Assembly (NCBI RefSeq): GCF_036208045.1
Contig: NZ_CP121472.1
Coordinates: 3,359,531-3,423,530, forward strand
Length of the DNA stretch: 64,000 bases
Direction: 5' to 3'
DNA from: Thiorhodovibrio winogradskyi
GTDB taxonomy: Bacteria; Pseudomonadota; Gammaproteobacteria; Chromatiales; Chromatiaceae
The position numbers were made by a program, and so were the translations under genes. The notes under the pieces are model-generated. The model worked only from the letters and a program-made list of their open reading frames with translations, was not told the DNA's origin and did not search any database. Shown one piece after another: positions 52,150-60,056 of the stretch; position 1 is the first letter of the stretch; each line of letters starts with the position of its first letter.

Positions 52150-54084
52150 ATGGCGCCCGGGGCGATTGGACTGGCTGGTATTTTTGGTCCCCAGGGCAAA
52201 CTTGGCCGGCACTTGCACCATTTTGGCGCCAGACCGCAGCAATTGGCCATGGCGACAACTGTCGCCAAGGTGATTGCCGAGAGCGGCACCCTGATCTGCG
52301 AGGCTGGCACCGGCACTGGCAAAACGCTCGCATATTTGATTCCTGCCCTGCTGTGCGGGCGAAAAGTGGTCATCTCCACTGGCACCCGCACCCTGCAGGA
52401 TCAGCTGTTCCAGCAGGACTTGCCGCTGGCCAGAGGCTTGCTCGGCATCCCGGTGCGGGTGGCGCTGCTCAAGGGGCGCTCCAATTACCTCTGCGTGCAG
52501 CGGCTGGGGCAGGTCGGAGCGGCCCGGTCGGCGGTCGATGCCAGCCTGGCTGCCGATCTGGCAAGGGTGCGTCAATGGGCACGGGTCACGCGCAGTGGCG
52601 ATATTGCCGAGGCAGGCTTGTCCGAGCAATCGCCAGTCTGGCCACTGGTGACCTCCACCGCCGAGAATTGCCTGGGGCAGGACTGTGCGTCCTGGGGCGA
52701 CTGTCATCTGGTGGCGGCGCGGCGCCAGGCGCAGGAGGCTGATCTGGTGGTGATCAACCACCATCTGCTGTGCGCCGACATGGCGATCCGTCAGGAGGGC
52801 TTTGGCGAGGTACTGCCGGGAGCCGATTGTTTCATCATCGACGAGGCCCATCAGCTGCCCGAGGTCGCGGGGGCTTTTTTTGGCCGTTCGCTGAGCAGTT
52901 ATCAACTGCTTGATTTTGCTCGTGATCTGACTGCCGATCTGGCGCGCGATGCGCCGGGGCTGCTGGATTTGTCCGCGCCAATCGGTGGGTTGCGCCCAGC
53001 GTTGCAGGCGCTGCGCCTGGCTCTAGGGACCGAGGATCGCCGCGCTGCCTGGGCAGGGGTTGGCGCGGACCCGCGCGTGCAACAAGCTCGCACGGCACTC
53101 GAAGCGCTGCTGGAACAGATCAAGCAAGGTCTTGAGCGTCTTGCAGGCCATGCCAAGGCGCTCGATCATGACCTGGAACGCTGTCTGGACTTGTGCGAGC
53201 GGCTTGCGCTCTTTGGTGCCGAGGAGAGCGTCGATCAGGTACGTTGGTTTGATGCGCGCGGACAGGGGTTTCGCCTCCATCAGACCCCGCTTGAAGTGGC
53301 CAGCAGTTTTCAGTCGCACCGTGCGCGCTTGCCTGCCGCCTGGGTGTTTACCTCGGCCACGCTCGCGGTCGGTGAGTCTTTTGACCACTTTGCTCGCCAA
53401 ATGGGGCTTGAAGAGGCCACGACCGCACGTTGGGACAGTCCTTTCGATCATGCGCGCCAGGCATTATGGTTGATTCCACCGCGGATGCCGGAGCCAGCCG
53501 ACGCGACCCACGATGCCAGGGTCGCGGACTTGGTGATTGAACTGGCTCCGGTGACTGGTGGGCGCATGTTTGTCCTGTTTACCAGCCATCGTGCCTTGCA
53601 GTTCGTGGCAAGGCAGATCGAGGGGGGCCTTGAGTATCCGCTACTTGTGCAAGGACAAGCGCCGCGTGCCGAGTTGATCCGCCGTTTTCGCGACCATGGC
53701 AATGCGGTGCTCCTCGGTAGCGCCAGCTTTTGGGAGGGAGTCGATGTGCGCGGTGATGCGCTCTCCTGTGTCATCGTCGATAAGCTGCCCTTCGCCTCGC
53801 CGGGGGATCCCTTGGTGCAGGCGCGCATTGAAGCGCTGCGCACCGCTGGCGGTCAGCCGTTTCGTGATTTTCAACTGCCGCGTGCTGTTATTGCGCTTAA
53901 GCAGGGTGCCGGGCGACTGATTCGTGATACAAGCGATCGCGGTCTGTTCGTGCTCTGCGATCCGCGCCTGGTCACCAGGTCTTATGGGGCGGCTTTCGTC
54001 AAGAGTTTGCCGCCGATGACGCGCACCGACTCCCTGAGCGAGGTGCGGGCATTTTTTTCGTCTGCCACTTGTGCAGACCCGTGA
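52150..54084 (+). CDS. DinG/YoaA-family ATP-dependent DNA helicase
   Basis: About 645 residues of an XPD-like superfamily 2 helicase. Motif I is EAGTGTGKTLAYL and motif Ia ISTGTRTLQDQLF. The iron-sulfur cluster cysteines lie in NYLCVQRL and ENCLGQDCASWGDC. Motif II reads IIDEAHQL, with later motifs TSATLAVG, LFTSHRAL, LLGSASFWEGVDV and KQGAGRLIR. YoaA works with the polymerase clamp-loader chi at stalled forks; DinG removes R-loops. The domain order fits YoaA slightly better, but I leave the symbol open. The frame begins with TTG 52108; ATG 52150 gives the usual start APGAIGLAGIFGP. Same strand as mrcB and the lipoprotein, 57 bases downstream. Confidence 0.92.
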   Translation: MAPGAIGLAGIFGPQGKLGRHLHHFGARPQQLAMATTVAKVIAESGTLICEAGTGTGKTLAYLIPALLCGRKVVISTGTRTLQDQLFQQDLPLARGLLGIPVRVALLKGRSNYLCVQRLGQVGAARSAVDASLAADLARVRQWARVTRSGDIAEAGLSEQSPVWPLVTSTAENCLGQDCASWGDCHLVAARRQAQEADLVVINHHLLCADMAIRQEGFGEVLPGADCFIIDEAHQLPEVAGAFFGRSLSSYQLLDFARDLTADLARDAPGLLDLSAPIGGLRPALQALRLALGTEDRRAAWAGVGADPRVQQARTALEALLEQIKQGLERLAGHAKALDHDLERCLDLCERLALFGAEESVDQVRWFDARGQGFRLHQTPLEVASSFQSHRARLPAAWVFTSATLAVGESFDHFARQMGLEEATTARWDSPFDHARQALWLIPPRMPEPADATHDARVADLVIELAPVTGGRMFVLFTSHRALQFVARQIEGGLEYPLLVQGQAPRAELIRRFRDHGNAVLLGSASFWEGVDVRGDALSCVIVDKLPFASPGDPLVQARIEALRTAGGQPFRDFQLPRAVIALKQGAGRLIRDTSDRGLFVLCDPRLVTRSYGAAFVKSLPPMTRTDSLSEVRAFFSSATCADP

Positions 54085-54141
54085 GTGACGCCTTGATCGG
54101 GCGCACAAAGAGCGCGTGCGGATTGCGAACTCCCCATCGGT

Positions 54142-54170
54142 TTGGGATTGCGCCAACAAGGGGCTATAGT
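54142..54170 (+). promoter_or_regulatory. candidate sigma70 promoter upstream of the 54347 gene
   Basis: TTGGGA (54142-54147) and TATAGT (54165-54170) with exactly 17 bases between them. It lies 177 bases before the next ATG in a 262-base gap, and would serve the conserved hypothetical gene and probably tsaB. Confidence 0.5.
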
Positions 54171-54346
54171 GTGACTTGTCGGCGGGTTTTTGGTCGGGGA
54201 CTTAAAGCCCTTTTCCAATCGCAATACGCGCCTGTTTGTGCTGTGGTCAGCCATTTGATGTTCAATCATCCTTTCAATTTGTGCATGCGCGGCCACCAAG
54301 GCATGGCGCGGTACATGCGTGTTAGGTCGGGATAACGAGGCGGGGT

Positions 54347-55261
54347 ATGCTGGAGGAGGATTATTCGCTCAAGGAGGTCGACAGCGACGAACTGCGCGAA
54401 CTACTCGCCGAGAGCGAAACGCTTGACGAGCCTGAGTCCGGGGCGAGCGCTATTTGCGAGCGCATCGCATCCCTGCGCAGTCGCGGTCTACGCCAGGCGC
54501 TGCCGGCCTTGATGATGGAGCTTGAGCGCATTGCGCGTGAGCCCTTGGGGGCCGAGGAGCGCATCACCGTGATGCACTGTGTCAAAAAGCCGGTGCTTAA
54601 GGCAGTGGCCAGTCTGCCCAAACCGCGTGGACCCGCTCCCGGCAGCGGCAATGCCAACACACTCGAACAGCGCTTGCTGCTGCTGATGATCTACAACCTG
54701 CGCAAGACGCTGCATGAGATTGACCGGACGCAAAGCAGTCGCTATGCCGATGATGACAGTGAGCGCATCTGGGTGCTGCAACACCTGTTTCGTTTTTTTA
54801 CCCGTCAGATCCGCTACGGAATTGACTGGGACCGCCCGTTGCCGCAGCATACTTGGCGTGATCTACATGATCTCTTTGTCTATCTGGTGGTGCGAGGCAT
54901 GGTGCAGCTGACCTCGGATTTCAGCGTGTCGATTTTTGACGAGGAATTCGACGCCGAGATTGAATACAAGCGTGCTCTGCTGTTGGGGCTGGCCGACCGA
55001 CTCACCAATCGTAAAGCCAAGACCGAGGATTTTTTCAAGGAACTCAAACGCTGGGCCAGCGAGACCCGCCTGCAGGATCCCAATAGTCTTGTCGGTCAAA
55101 GCGGTCTGATTAAACTGGAGGTGACCCAGGACGAGCCGCCGCTGTTGTTCGAGGGCGCCCTGGCAAAAGCCTTTCGTGGTTGGATTGTGCGACCACCAGA
55201 GGCTTTTCGTGAATATATCGACTCAGTCAACCATGGTTATCGCGCGCCACCCCCGGCCTGA
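54347..55261 (+). CDS. conserved hypothetical protein upstream of tsaB
   Basis: 304 residues, soluble, acidic N-terminus (EEDYSLKEVDSDELRELLAE), mostly helical, no signal peptide or membrane helix. Distinct stretches are RFFTRQIRYGIDWDRPLPQH, WRDLHDLFVYLVVRG and the C-terminal AFRGWIVRPPEAF. I do not recognise a named family. The helical, leucine-rich character suggests a protein-interaction role only. It is followed by tsaB after 78 bases on the same strand. Codon use and GC match core genes, so it is likely conserved in the lineage rather than acquired. Confidence 0.7.
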   Translation: MLEEDYSLKEVDSDELRELLAESETLDEPESGASAICERIASLRSRGLRQALPALMMELERIAREPLGAEERITVMHCVKKPVLKAVASLPKPRGPAPGSGNANTLEQRLLLLMIYNLRKTLHEIDRTQSSRYADDDSERIWVLQHLFRFFTRQIRYGIDWDRPLPQHTWRDLHDLFVYLVVRGMVQLTSDFSVSIFDEEFDAEIEYKRALLLGLADRLTNRKAKTEDFFKELKRWASETRLQDPNSLVGQSGLIKLEVTQDEPPLLFEGALAKAFRGWIVRPPEAFREYIDSVNHGYRAPPPA

Positions 55262-55339
55262 TGCCATGTTGCGACTGAATCCTTGGTGTGACGCAATCAC
55301 ATTCATGCCAAGCTTTGTTGAGGCAGTCGAGGCAAGCGC

Positions 55340-56065
55340 ATGAAAATCCTTGCACTTGAGACCTCTGGGGTGTTTTGCTCCGTTGCTCTGCTGCGCGATG
55401 GAGAATTATTGAGTCAACACGAGGAGGCCGCGCGCCGCCATGGTGAACGCCTGTTGCCCATGATGGAGCAGTTGCTGGAGCAAGGCAGCCTGGGCCTGGG
55501 CGACCTGGACGCCATCGCTTTTGGCTGTGGTCCAGGCTCCTTCACCGGCGTGCGCATTGCCGCGGCCGTGGCTCAGGGGGTAGCTTTCGGTGCTGGCGTT
55601 CCAGTGGTCGGCATTTCGACCCTGGCCGCCCTGGCACATGCAGGCTGGCGTTCTCAGGGTCACACACGAATTATTGCAGCCATTGATGCCCGCATTGACG
55701 AGCTCTATTGGGGCTTTTTCAATGTCCAGGGCCGAGGATTGGTGAGCGCTTTGCAACCTGAGTGCGTAAGCGTGGCGGAGAAGGTCACAGTGCCATTCGA
55801 GCCCGCTGAGCGGGTGCCGCGGTTGGGCGTTGGCAATGGCTGGTCGCTCTATCGCGATCTTCTCATTGCACGCACTGGCCTTGAGAAGGCATCCATTGAT
55901 GCGAGTTTGACATGCACCGCGGCAGATATCGCTGAGCTGGCCGTCAATGTGGTGACGGCGGGACAAGCCATGCCTCCGGAACTGGGACTGCCAGTCTACT
56001 TGCGTGATCAGGTGGCGATCAAGCGGACAGCTGTGTTCATGCCACTGGCCTCAACTGTCCATTGA
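55340..56065 (+). CDS. tsaB: tRNA threonylcarbamoyladenosine biosynthesis protein TsaB
   Basis: 241 residues with an actin-like ASKHA fold: ILALETSGVFCSVALL, HGERLLPMMEQLL and FGCGPGSFTGVRIAAAVAQG are typical of TsaB. TsaB is the inactive paralogue that scaffolds TsaD and TsaE in making the t6A37 modification of ANN-decoding tRNAs. No catalytic zinc histidines are present, separating it from TsaD. It ends at a strong hairpin before a convergent small membrane gene. Confidence 0.95.
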   Translation: MKILALETSGVFCSVALLRDGELLSQHEEAARRHGERLLPMMEQLLEQGSLGLGDLDAIAFGCGPGSFTGVRIAAAVAQGVAFGAGVPVVGISTLAALAHAGWRSQGHTRIIAAIDARIDELYWGFFNVQGRGLVSALQPECVSVAEKVTVPFEPAERVPRLGVGNGWSLYRDLLIARTGLEKASIDASLTCTAADIAELAVNVVTAGQAMPPELGLPVYLRDQVAIKRTAVFMPLASTVH

Positions 56066-56081
56066 CCCGCGCGAAGCATGC

Positions 56082-56131
56082 ACCCACACAAAGCGGCCGC
56101 GCCTGTCGTGGAGCGGCTGCTTTGTTTGGGT
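56082..56131. terminator. long imperfect hairpin between tsaB and a convergent gene
   Basis: Arms 56082-56100 and 56113-56131 pair over 19 positions with two mismatches and a 12-base loop, the outer part rich in A on one side and T on the other. It begins 17 bases after the tsaB stop and lies 42 bases from the stop of the minus-strand gene, as expected for a bidirectional terminator. Confidence 0.7.
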
Positions 56132-56172
56132 CGGTCCCGTCAGGTAGGCTGGTCTGGCCGCGAAGTCCTGGC

Positions 56173-56421
56173 TTAATGCGCGGAGTGGCAGTTGCTGCCC
56201 TCGTGCCGATGTGGGCAGTGACGGCGCAGGCAAATCAACACATACTGACTCAGGGAGAAGCTAACCCCAACAAAGACTGCCGCGCTTGAAATCACGCGTG
56301 TCAGTTCTGGTGTTTGGGTGTAGCTCAGTATGAGCCAAGTTAGAAAAGTAATGATGCTTGCTAACAGAGCGACCATGGCAAAGGGCCAGGGGCTGTTGGA
56401 GCATTTGGGGCAAAGTCTCAT
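56173..56421 (-). CDS. small membrane protein with N-terminal CPKC motif
   Basis: 82 residues. Starts RLCPKCSNSPWPFAMVALLA, a Cys-x-x-Cys knuckle directly before two membrane helices (MVALLASIITFLTWLIL and ISSAAVFVGVSFSLSQYVLICL), and ends in a Cys/His-rich tail (RRHCPHRHEGSNCHSAH). The metal-binding cysteines and histidines at both ends are notable. ATG 56421 follows CGAGG by a good distance; the frame also has a TTG one codon earlier. It is convergent to tsaB with a terminator between. I have seen similar short proteins in gammaproteobacteria but know no function. Confidence 0.65.
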   Translation of the reverse strand: MRLCPKCSNSPWPFAMVALLASIITFLTWLILSYTQTPELTRVISSAAVFVGVSFSLSQYVLICLRRHCPHRHEGSNCHSAH

Positions 56422-56588
56422 CAAGGGCCTCGCGATGCCTGAAAAACAGCCGGGTCATGTAGCCAAAGCTGGTTGCATGCACGCCGGACTTGGGTCAACA
56501 ACGGGTCTCGATCAATCTGGCCTAGGATACCTCATTTTGGTTCCCGCGGCGACGCGATCTGGCTGAATCCTGGCAGCGAGAATAATCC

Positions 56589-57431
56589 ATGAAAACGCCT
56601 TTCACGGCTGAGCCGATGACCCAGCCAATCAGCCTTCAAGGTGCTGCCCAACTTGCCTTGGCTGCCTGTGTGGTGGAAGACAAGCTCAAGGCCACGCAAT
56701 CCCTTGCCGCGCGCTGGCACGCGGGTGATCTGACGCAAGATGACCAGGAACTGCCACTGTTATCGGAATCCGTGGGCCGGCCGCCACATCCGCGCCTGGT
56801 TTCACCCCGCGCTCTGCCAAAACGCGGGCTCGGCACTGTCGAAGGGCGCGCTGCCCTGCTGCATGCGGTAGCTCATATTGAGTTCAATGCCATCAATCTA
56901 GCTCTGGATGCTGTGCAGCGCTTCGGCGGCATGCCGCACGCCTTTTATGACGACTGGGTGCGGGTGGCGGCGGAGGAGGCGGAGCACTTTCAATTGATGC
57001 GCGAGCGGTTGCGCGTGCTCGGGTTCGACTACGGTGATTTCCCCGCGCACAACGGGCTCTGGGAAATGGCGACCGTCACCGCCGATGATCTCCTCGCGCG
57101 CATGGCTTTGGTGCCGCGTGGGCTCGAGGCACGCGGGTTGGATGTCACGCCCGGCATGATTGAACGTCTGCGCGATGCGGGCGATCATAAAAGTGCCGAG
57201 GCACTTGGTGTCATCCTGCGCGAGGAGGTAGGCCATGTCGCGGCCGGCTCGCGCTGGTTTGCTTACCTGTGCGAGCAGCGCACGCTCGATCCGGCCGCGA
57301 CTTACATCGCCTTGCTGCGTCAGTTCATGAAAGGCCGGCTTCCCTGTCCGATTAACCTTGCTGATCGGCGTCGCGCCGGCTTCGACCAGGCCGAACTCGA
57401 TCAACTCGCCCGACTTTGTGCCGAGGTTTGA
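56589..57431 (+). CDS. DUF455 ferritin-like protein
   Basis: 280 residues matching DUF455. The ferritin-like helical core carries carboxylate/His di-metal ligands in AVAHIEFNAINLALD, AAEEAEHFQLMRERL and LREEVGHVAAGSRWF. It also has YDDWVRV and FPAHNGLWEM. The family is distantly related to MiaE-type diiron hydroxylases, but the substrate is unknown. It precedes nrfH by 236 bases on the same strand; a functional link to nitrite reduction is not implied. GCGAGAATAATCC precedes the ATG. Confidence 0.87.
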   Translation: MKTPFTAEPMTQPISLQGAAQLALAACVVEDKLKATQSLAARWHAGDLTQDDQELPLLSESVGRPPHPRLVSPRALPKRGLGTVEGRAALLHAVAHIEFNAINLALDAVQRFGGMPHAFYDDWVRVAAEEAEHFQLMRERLRVLGFDYGDFPAHNGLWEMATVTADDLLARMALVPRGLEARGLDVTPGMIERLRDAGDHKSAEALGVILREEVGHVAAGSRWFAYLCEQRTLDPAATYIALLRQFMKGRLPCPINLADRRRAGFDQAELDQLARLCAEV

Positions 57432-57667
57432 GAGCCTTGAAATCCTTCTGAATCCCTTGGGTTTTTTTGGCATCAGGCTGCGCGCGCCTGGCTCCAAGCA
57501 GGGACTGACAACTGGCTCAACATGGCTAGCCTGGGGTCTGGCTGCTAGAATTCCAAAATGATGTCCCTGATCAAAGTGCCAATGATCATCCTGCCCATGA
57601 TCAACAATTCGGGTGGTCCGCTGGGAATGGCGATGATCCGAGCGGCCCGCTTGCGGAGCCTCACATC

Positions 57668-58168
57668 ATGAGTCAGCAGCCCTTGCGTCACTGGATTCGT
57701 CGCCAGTTGGCGCTGCTTCTTGCGAAGCCGATGGTCGCTGCCTTGGTGATTGCGCTCGGTGTGCTCGGTGGCTTGGGGCTGGCGACCTTTGTTCAGGGCA
57801 AAGGCGCCTCCTATCTGGTTAATGATCCACGTGTGTGCATTAACTGCCATATCATGCAAGGTTCCTACGATGCCTGGGTGCATTCCAGCCATGCGGCGGT
57901 GGCGGCTTGCAACGATTGCCATCTGCCACATGATTTTTTGGGCAAATGGCTCACCAAGGCGGATAACGGTCTGCGCCACGCTGTGGCCTTCACCACCGGC
58001 TGGTTCCATGAGCCCATCCAGATCACCCCGCGCAACCGTCGGGTGACCCAAGGCGCTTGCCTGCATTGTCATGGCGACTTTGTCGCCCATGCCTTCCCGC
58101 CCGGCGAGGCGAACGATGACTTTATGTGTGTCCATTGCCATCGCGCGGTTGGGCATGCCGAGCGGTGA
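57668..58168 (+). CDS. nrfH: tetrahaem cytochrome c, nitrite reductase small subunit (NapC/NirT family)
   Basis: 166 residues. One N-terminal membrane anchor (about 20-42, MVAALVIALGVLGGLGLATF) is followed by four CxxCH haem sites: CINCH, CNDCH, CLHCH and CVHCH. Size and haem count match NrfH, which takes electrons from menaquinol or ubiquinol in the membrane and hands them to NrfA. CINCHIMQGSYDAW fits the distal ligation pattern of NrfH haem 1. GGAG stands nine bases before the ATG. The gene is 110 bases before nrfA. No FNR-type palindrome was recognised upstream. Confidence 0.93.
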   Translation: MSQQPLRHWIRRQLALLLAKPMVAALVIALGVLGGLGLATFVQGKGASYLVNDPRVCINCHIMQGSYDAWVHSSHAAVAACNDCHLPHDFLGKWLTKADNGLRHAVAFTTGWFHEPIQITPRNRRVTQGACLHCHGDFVAHAFPPGEANDDFMCVHCHRAVGHAER

Positions 58169-58277
58169 TCATTGCCAGCGAACAGCGGCGGACCTGACCA
58201 TGAGAGGGGCGGGAACAGGTGGGCCCGTGCGGTAACCCCCCTTTGTTTGCTGCTCGATCTCTTCAGCGGAGACAGCC

Positions 58278-59978
58278 ATGAATGACGACTCATCCAACAT
58301 CGATCAACCCGCCGGCCAGAGCCCGAGTGCGCGCCCCTGGCTGCTTGGCGGCCTTTTTGCCGCCACCCTGATTGGGGTGCTGCTGATCACCTGGATCCTG
58401 GTCACCATGGTTGGGCATCAGCAGGATGCGCGCGAGCCCTATGCGCGCGTCGCCGCGGTCAGCGAAATCAGCACTGATCCCCTTCCTTGGGGGTTGAACT
58501 GGCCGCACCAGTTCGACGGCTGGAAAGCCACCGCCGGCGATGAATTCCACGGTGGCAGTAGCGCCTTGCCGCAAAGCAAACTGGATGCCGATCCCTGGCT
58601 GAAACGCCTCTATGCCGGCTATGCCTTTAGCATTGATTACCGTGAGGCGCGGGGTCATGCCTACATGCTCTATGACCAGGGCGTGACCGAACGCATTACC
58701 AAAAAGCCTCAGCCTGGTGCCTGTCTACATTGTCATGCCTCCGTCTCGGTGCTCTACCGCCGCATTGGCATGGATGCAATGGGGGAAGAGGTCACTCCCG
58801 AGACATTGGCGGTTGATTTTAATACCCCGGCAGTGATGCGCGGCTTTGAGGAACTCAGCCGCAAGCCTTATCAAGAAGTGTTGGCGCTCTTGCAAGCCAC
58901 GCCCGATGGGACACCTGGCGAAAACGAGCCGGTCTTTCCCAGTGCGCCGGCTGGTGGCTTCAGCGGCGAATACGCCGGCGAGCCAGTCGCGGATGACAGT
59001 GTCGCCAAGGGAGAGGCGCATCCGGTCACCTGCATCGACTGCCATGATCCCAAGACCATGGCGGTGCGTGTCACACGGCCCGGATTTTTACAGGGCATCG
59101 CCGCCCTCGCGGCTGGCGACGCGGCCGTGCCGCATTTGCCGAGTATTGGGCAATGGCGGGCTGGCTCGCGCGCTCGGCCCTATGACCCCAACCAACTTGC
59201 CTCGCGCCAGGAGATGCGCTCTTTCGTCTGCGGCCAGTGTCATGTTGAATACTATTGCGGAGACAAGGCTACCCTGACCTTCCCCTGGGCCAAGGGTCTG
59301 CGCGCCGATGACGAGGAGGCGTTTTGGGATGACTTTCGTTTTGCCGATGGCAGCGACTTTCATGACTTCAAGCACGGCGAAACGGGCGCGCCCAGCTACA
59401 AGGCGCAGCATCCTGAATTCGAGCTGTGGAGCCAGGGCATCCATGCCCGCGCCGGTGTGAGTTGCGCCGATTGCCACATGCCCTATCAGCGTCAGGGGGC
59501 GATGAAGCTGAGCGATCACCGCGTAACCAGTCCGCTGGAGAAAATCAACAGCGCCTGCCAGACCTGCCACCATGTATCGGAGAGCGAACTGCGCGCTCGA
59601 GTTGCCACCATCCAGAGCCGCACCCGTGCTCTGATTCAGCGCGCCGCGGCCGCCATGACCGAGATGCTCGATACCATTCGCGAGGCCCAGGCCGCGGGCG
59701 CCAGCGATGATGACTTGGCCGCGGTCTTCGCCCATCAGCGCCAGGCCACTTGGCGATTGGACTATATCAGTAGCGAAAATTCCAAGGGTTTCCACGCCGA
59801 CCAGGAAGCCGCCCGGGTGTTAGCCGAATCCATCGACCACAGTCGCCAGGCACAGGCGCTTGCCCTGCGCTGGCGCGCCCCTGATGCGCCGGACACCAGT
59901 GTGCTGTTCAGTCGCCCGGTGCGGGGCGTGACGCCAGAGCAGCCGCCACGGACCGCCGAATCTGAGACTGACGAATAG
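58278..59978 (+). CDS. nrfA: pentahaem ammonia-forming nitrite reductase, catalytic haem CxxCH variant
   Basis: 566 residues. An N-terminal membrane helix (about 20-45) is followed by five haem motifs: CLHCH (149), CIDCH (252), CGQCH (318), CADCH (396) and CQTCH (427). Active-site residues are in place: Arg in YREARGHAYML, Tyr in CGQCHVEYYC and His in SQGIHARAGVSCADCHMP. The enzyme reduces nitrite to ammonium with six electrons at the periplasmic membrane face. The first, catalytic haem normally has CxxCK (lysine ligand); here the site reads CLHCH, a variant known from Campylobacter-type NrfA. A membrane-anchored N-terminus instead of a cleaved signal peptide is also noteworthy. GGAGACAGCC precedes the ATG. 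It is paired with nrfH. Confidence 0.92.
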   Translation: MNDDSSNIDQPAGQSPSARPWLLGGLFAATLIGVLLITWILVTMVGHQQDAREPYARVAAVSEISTDPLPWGLNWPHQFDGWKATAGDEFHGGSSALPQSKLDADPWLKRLYAGYAFSIDYREARGHAYMLYDQGVTERITKKPQPGACLHCHASVSVLYRRIGMDAMGEEVTPETLAVDFNTPAVMRGFEELSRKPYQEVLALLQATPDGTPGENEPVFPSAPAGGFSGEYAGEPVADDSVAKGEAHPVTCIDCHDPKTMAVRVTRPGFLQGIAALAAGDAAVPHLPSIGQWRAGSRARPYDPNQLASRQEMRSFVCGQCHVEYYCGDKATLTFPWAKGLRADDEEAFWDDFRFADGSDFHDFKHGETGAPSYKAQHPEFELWSQGIHARAGVSCADCHMPYQRQGAMKLSDHRVTSPLEKINSACQTCHHVSESELRARVATIQSRTRALIQRAAAAMTEMLDTIREAQAAGASDDDLAAVFAHQRQATWRLDYISSENSKGFHADQEAARVLAESIDHSRQAQALALRWRAPDAPDTSVLFSRPVRGVTPEQPPRTAESETDE

Positions 59979-60056
59979 CAGGCGGCTGAAACGCAAGCTG
60001 ATTGACCATACCGGAGAGCGGGCTTGCTGAGGCTCAGCTCCCTTGATTGGCTTGAC

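Noticed and set aside
57541-57667. FNR-type site upstream of nrfH
   Set aside because: Several TGATCA-like words occur, but none forms the TTGAT-N4-ATCAA palindrome.
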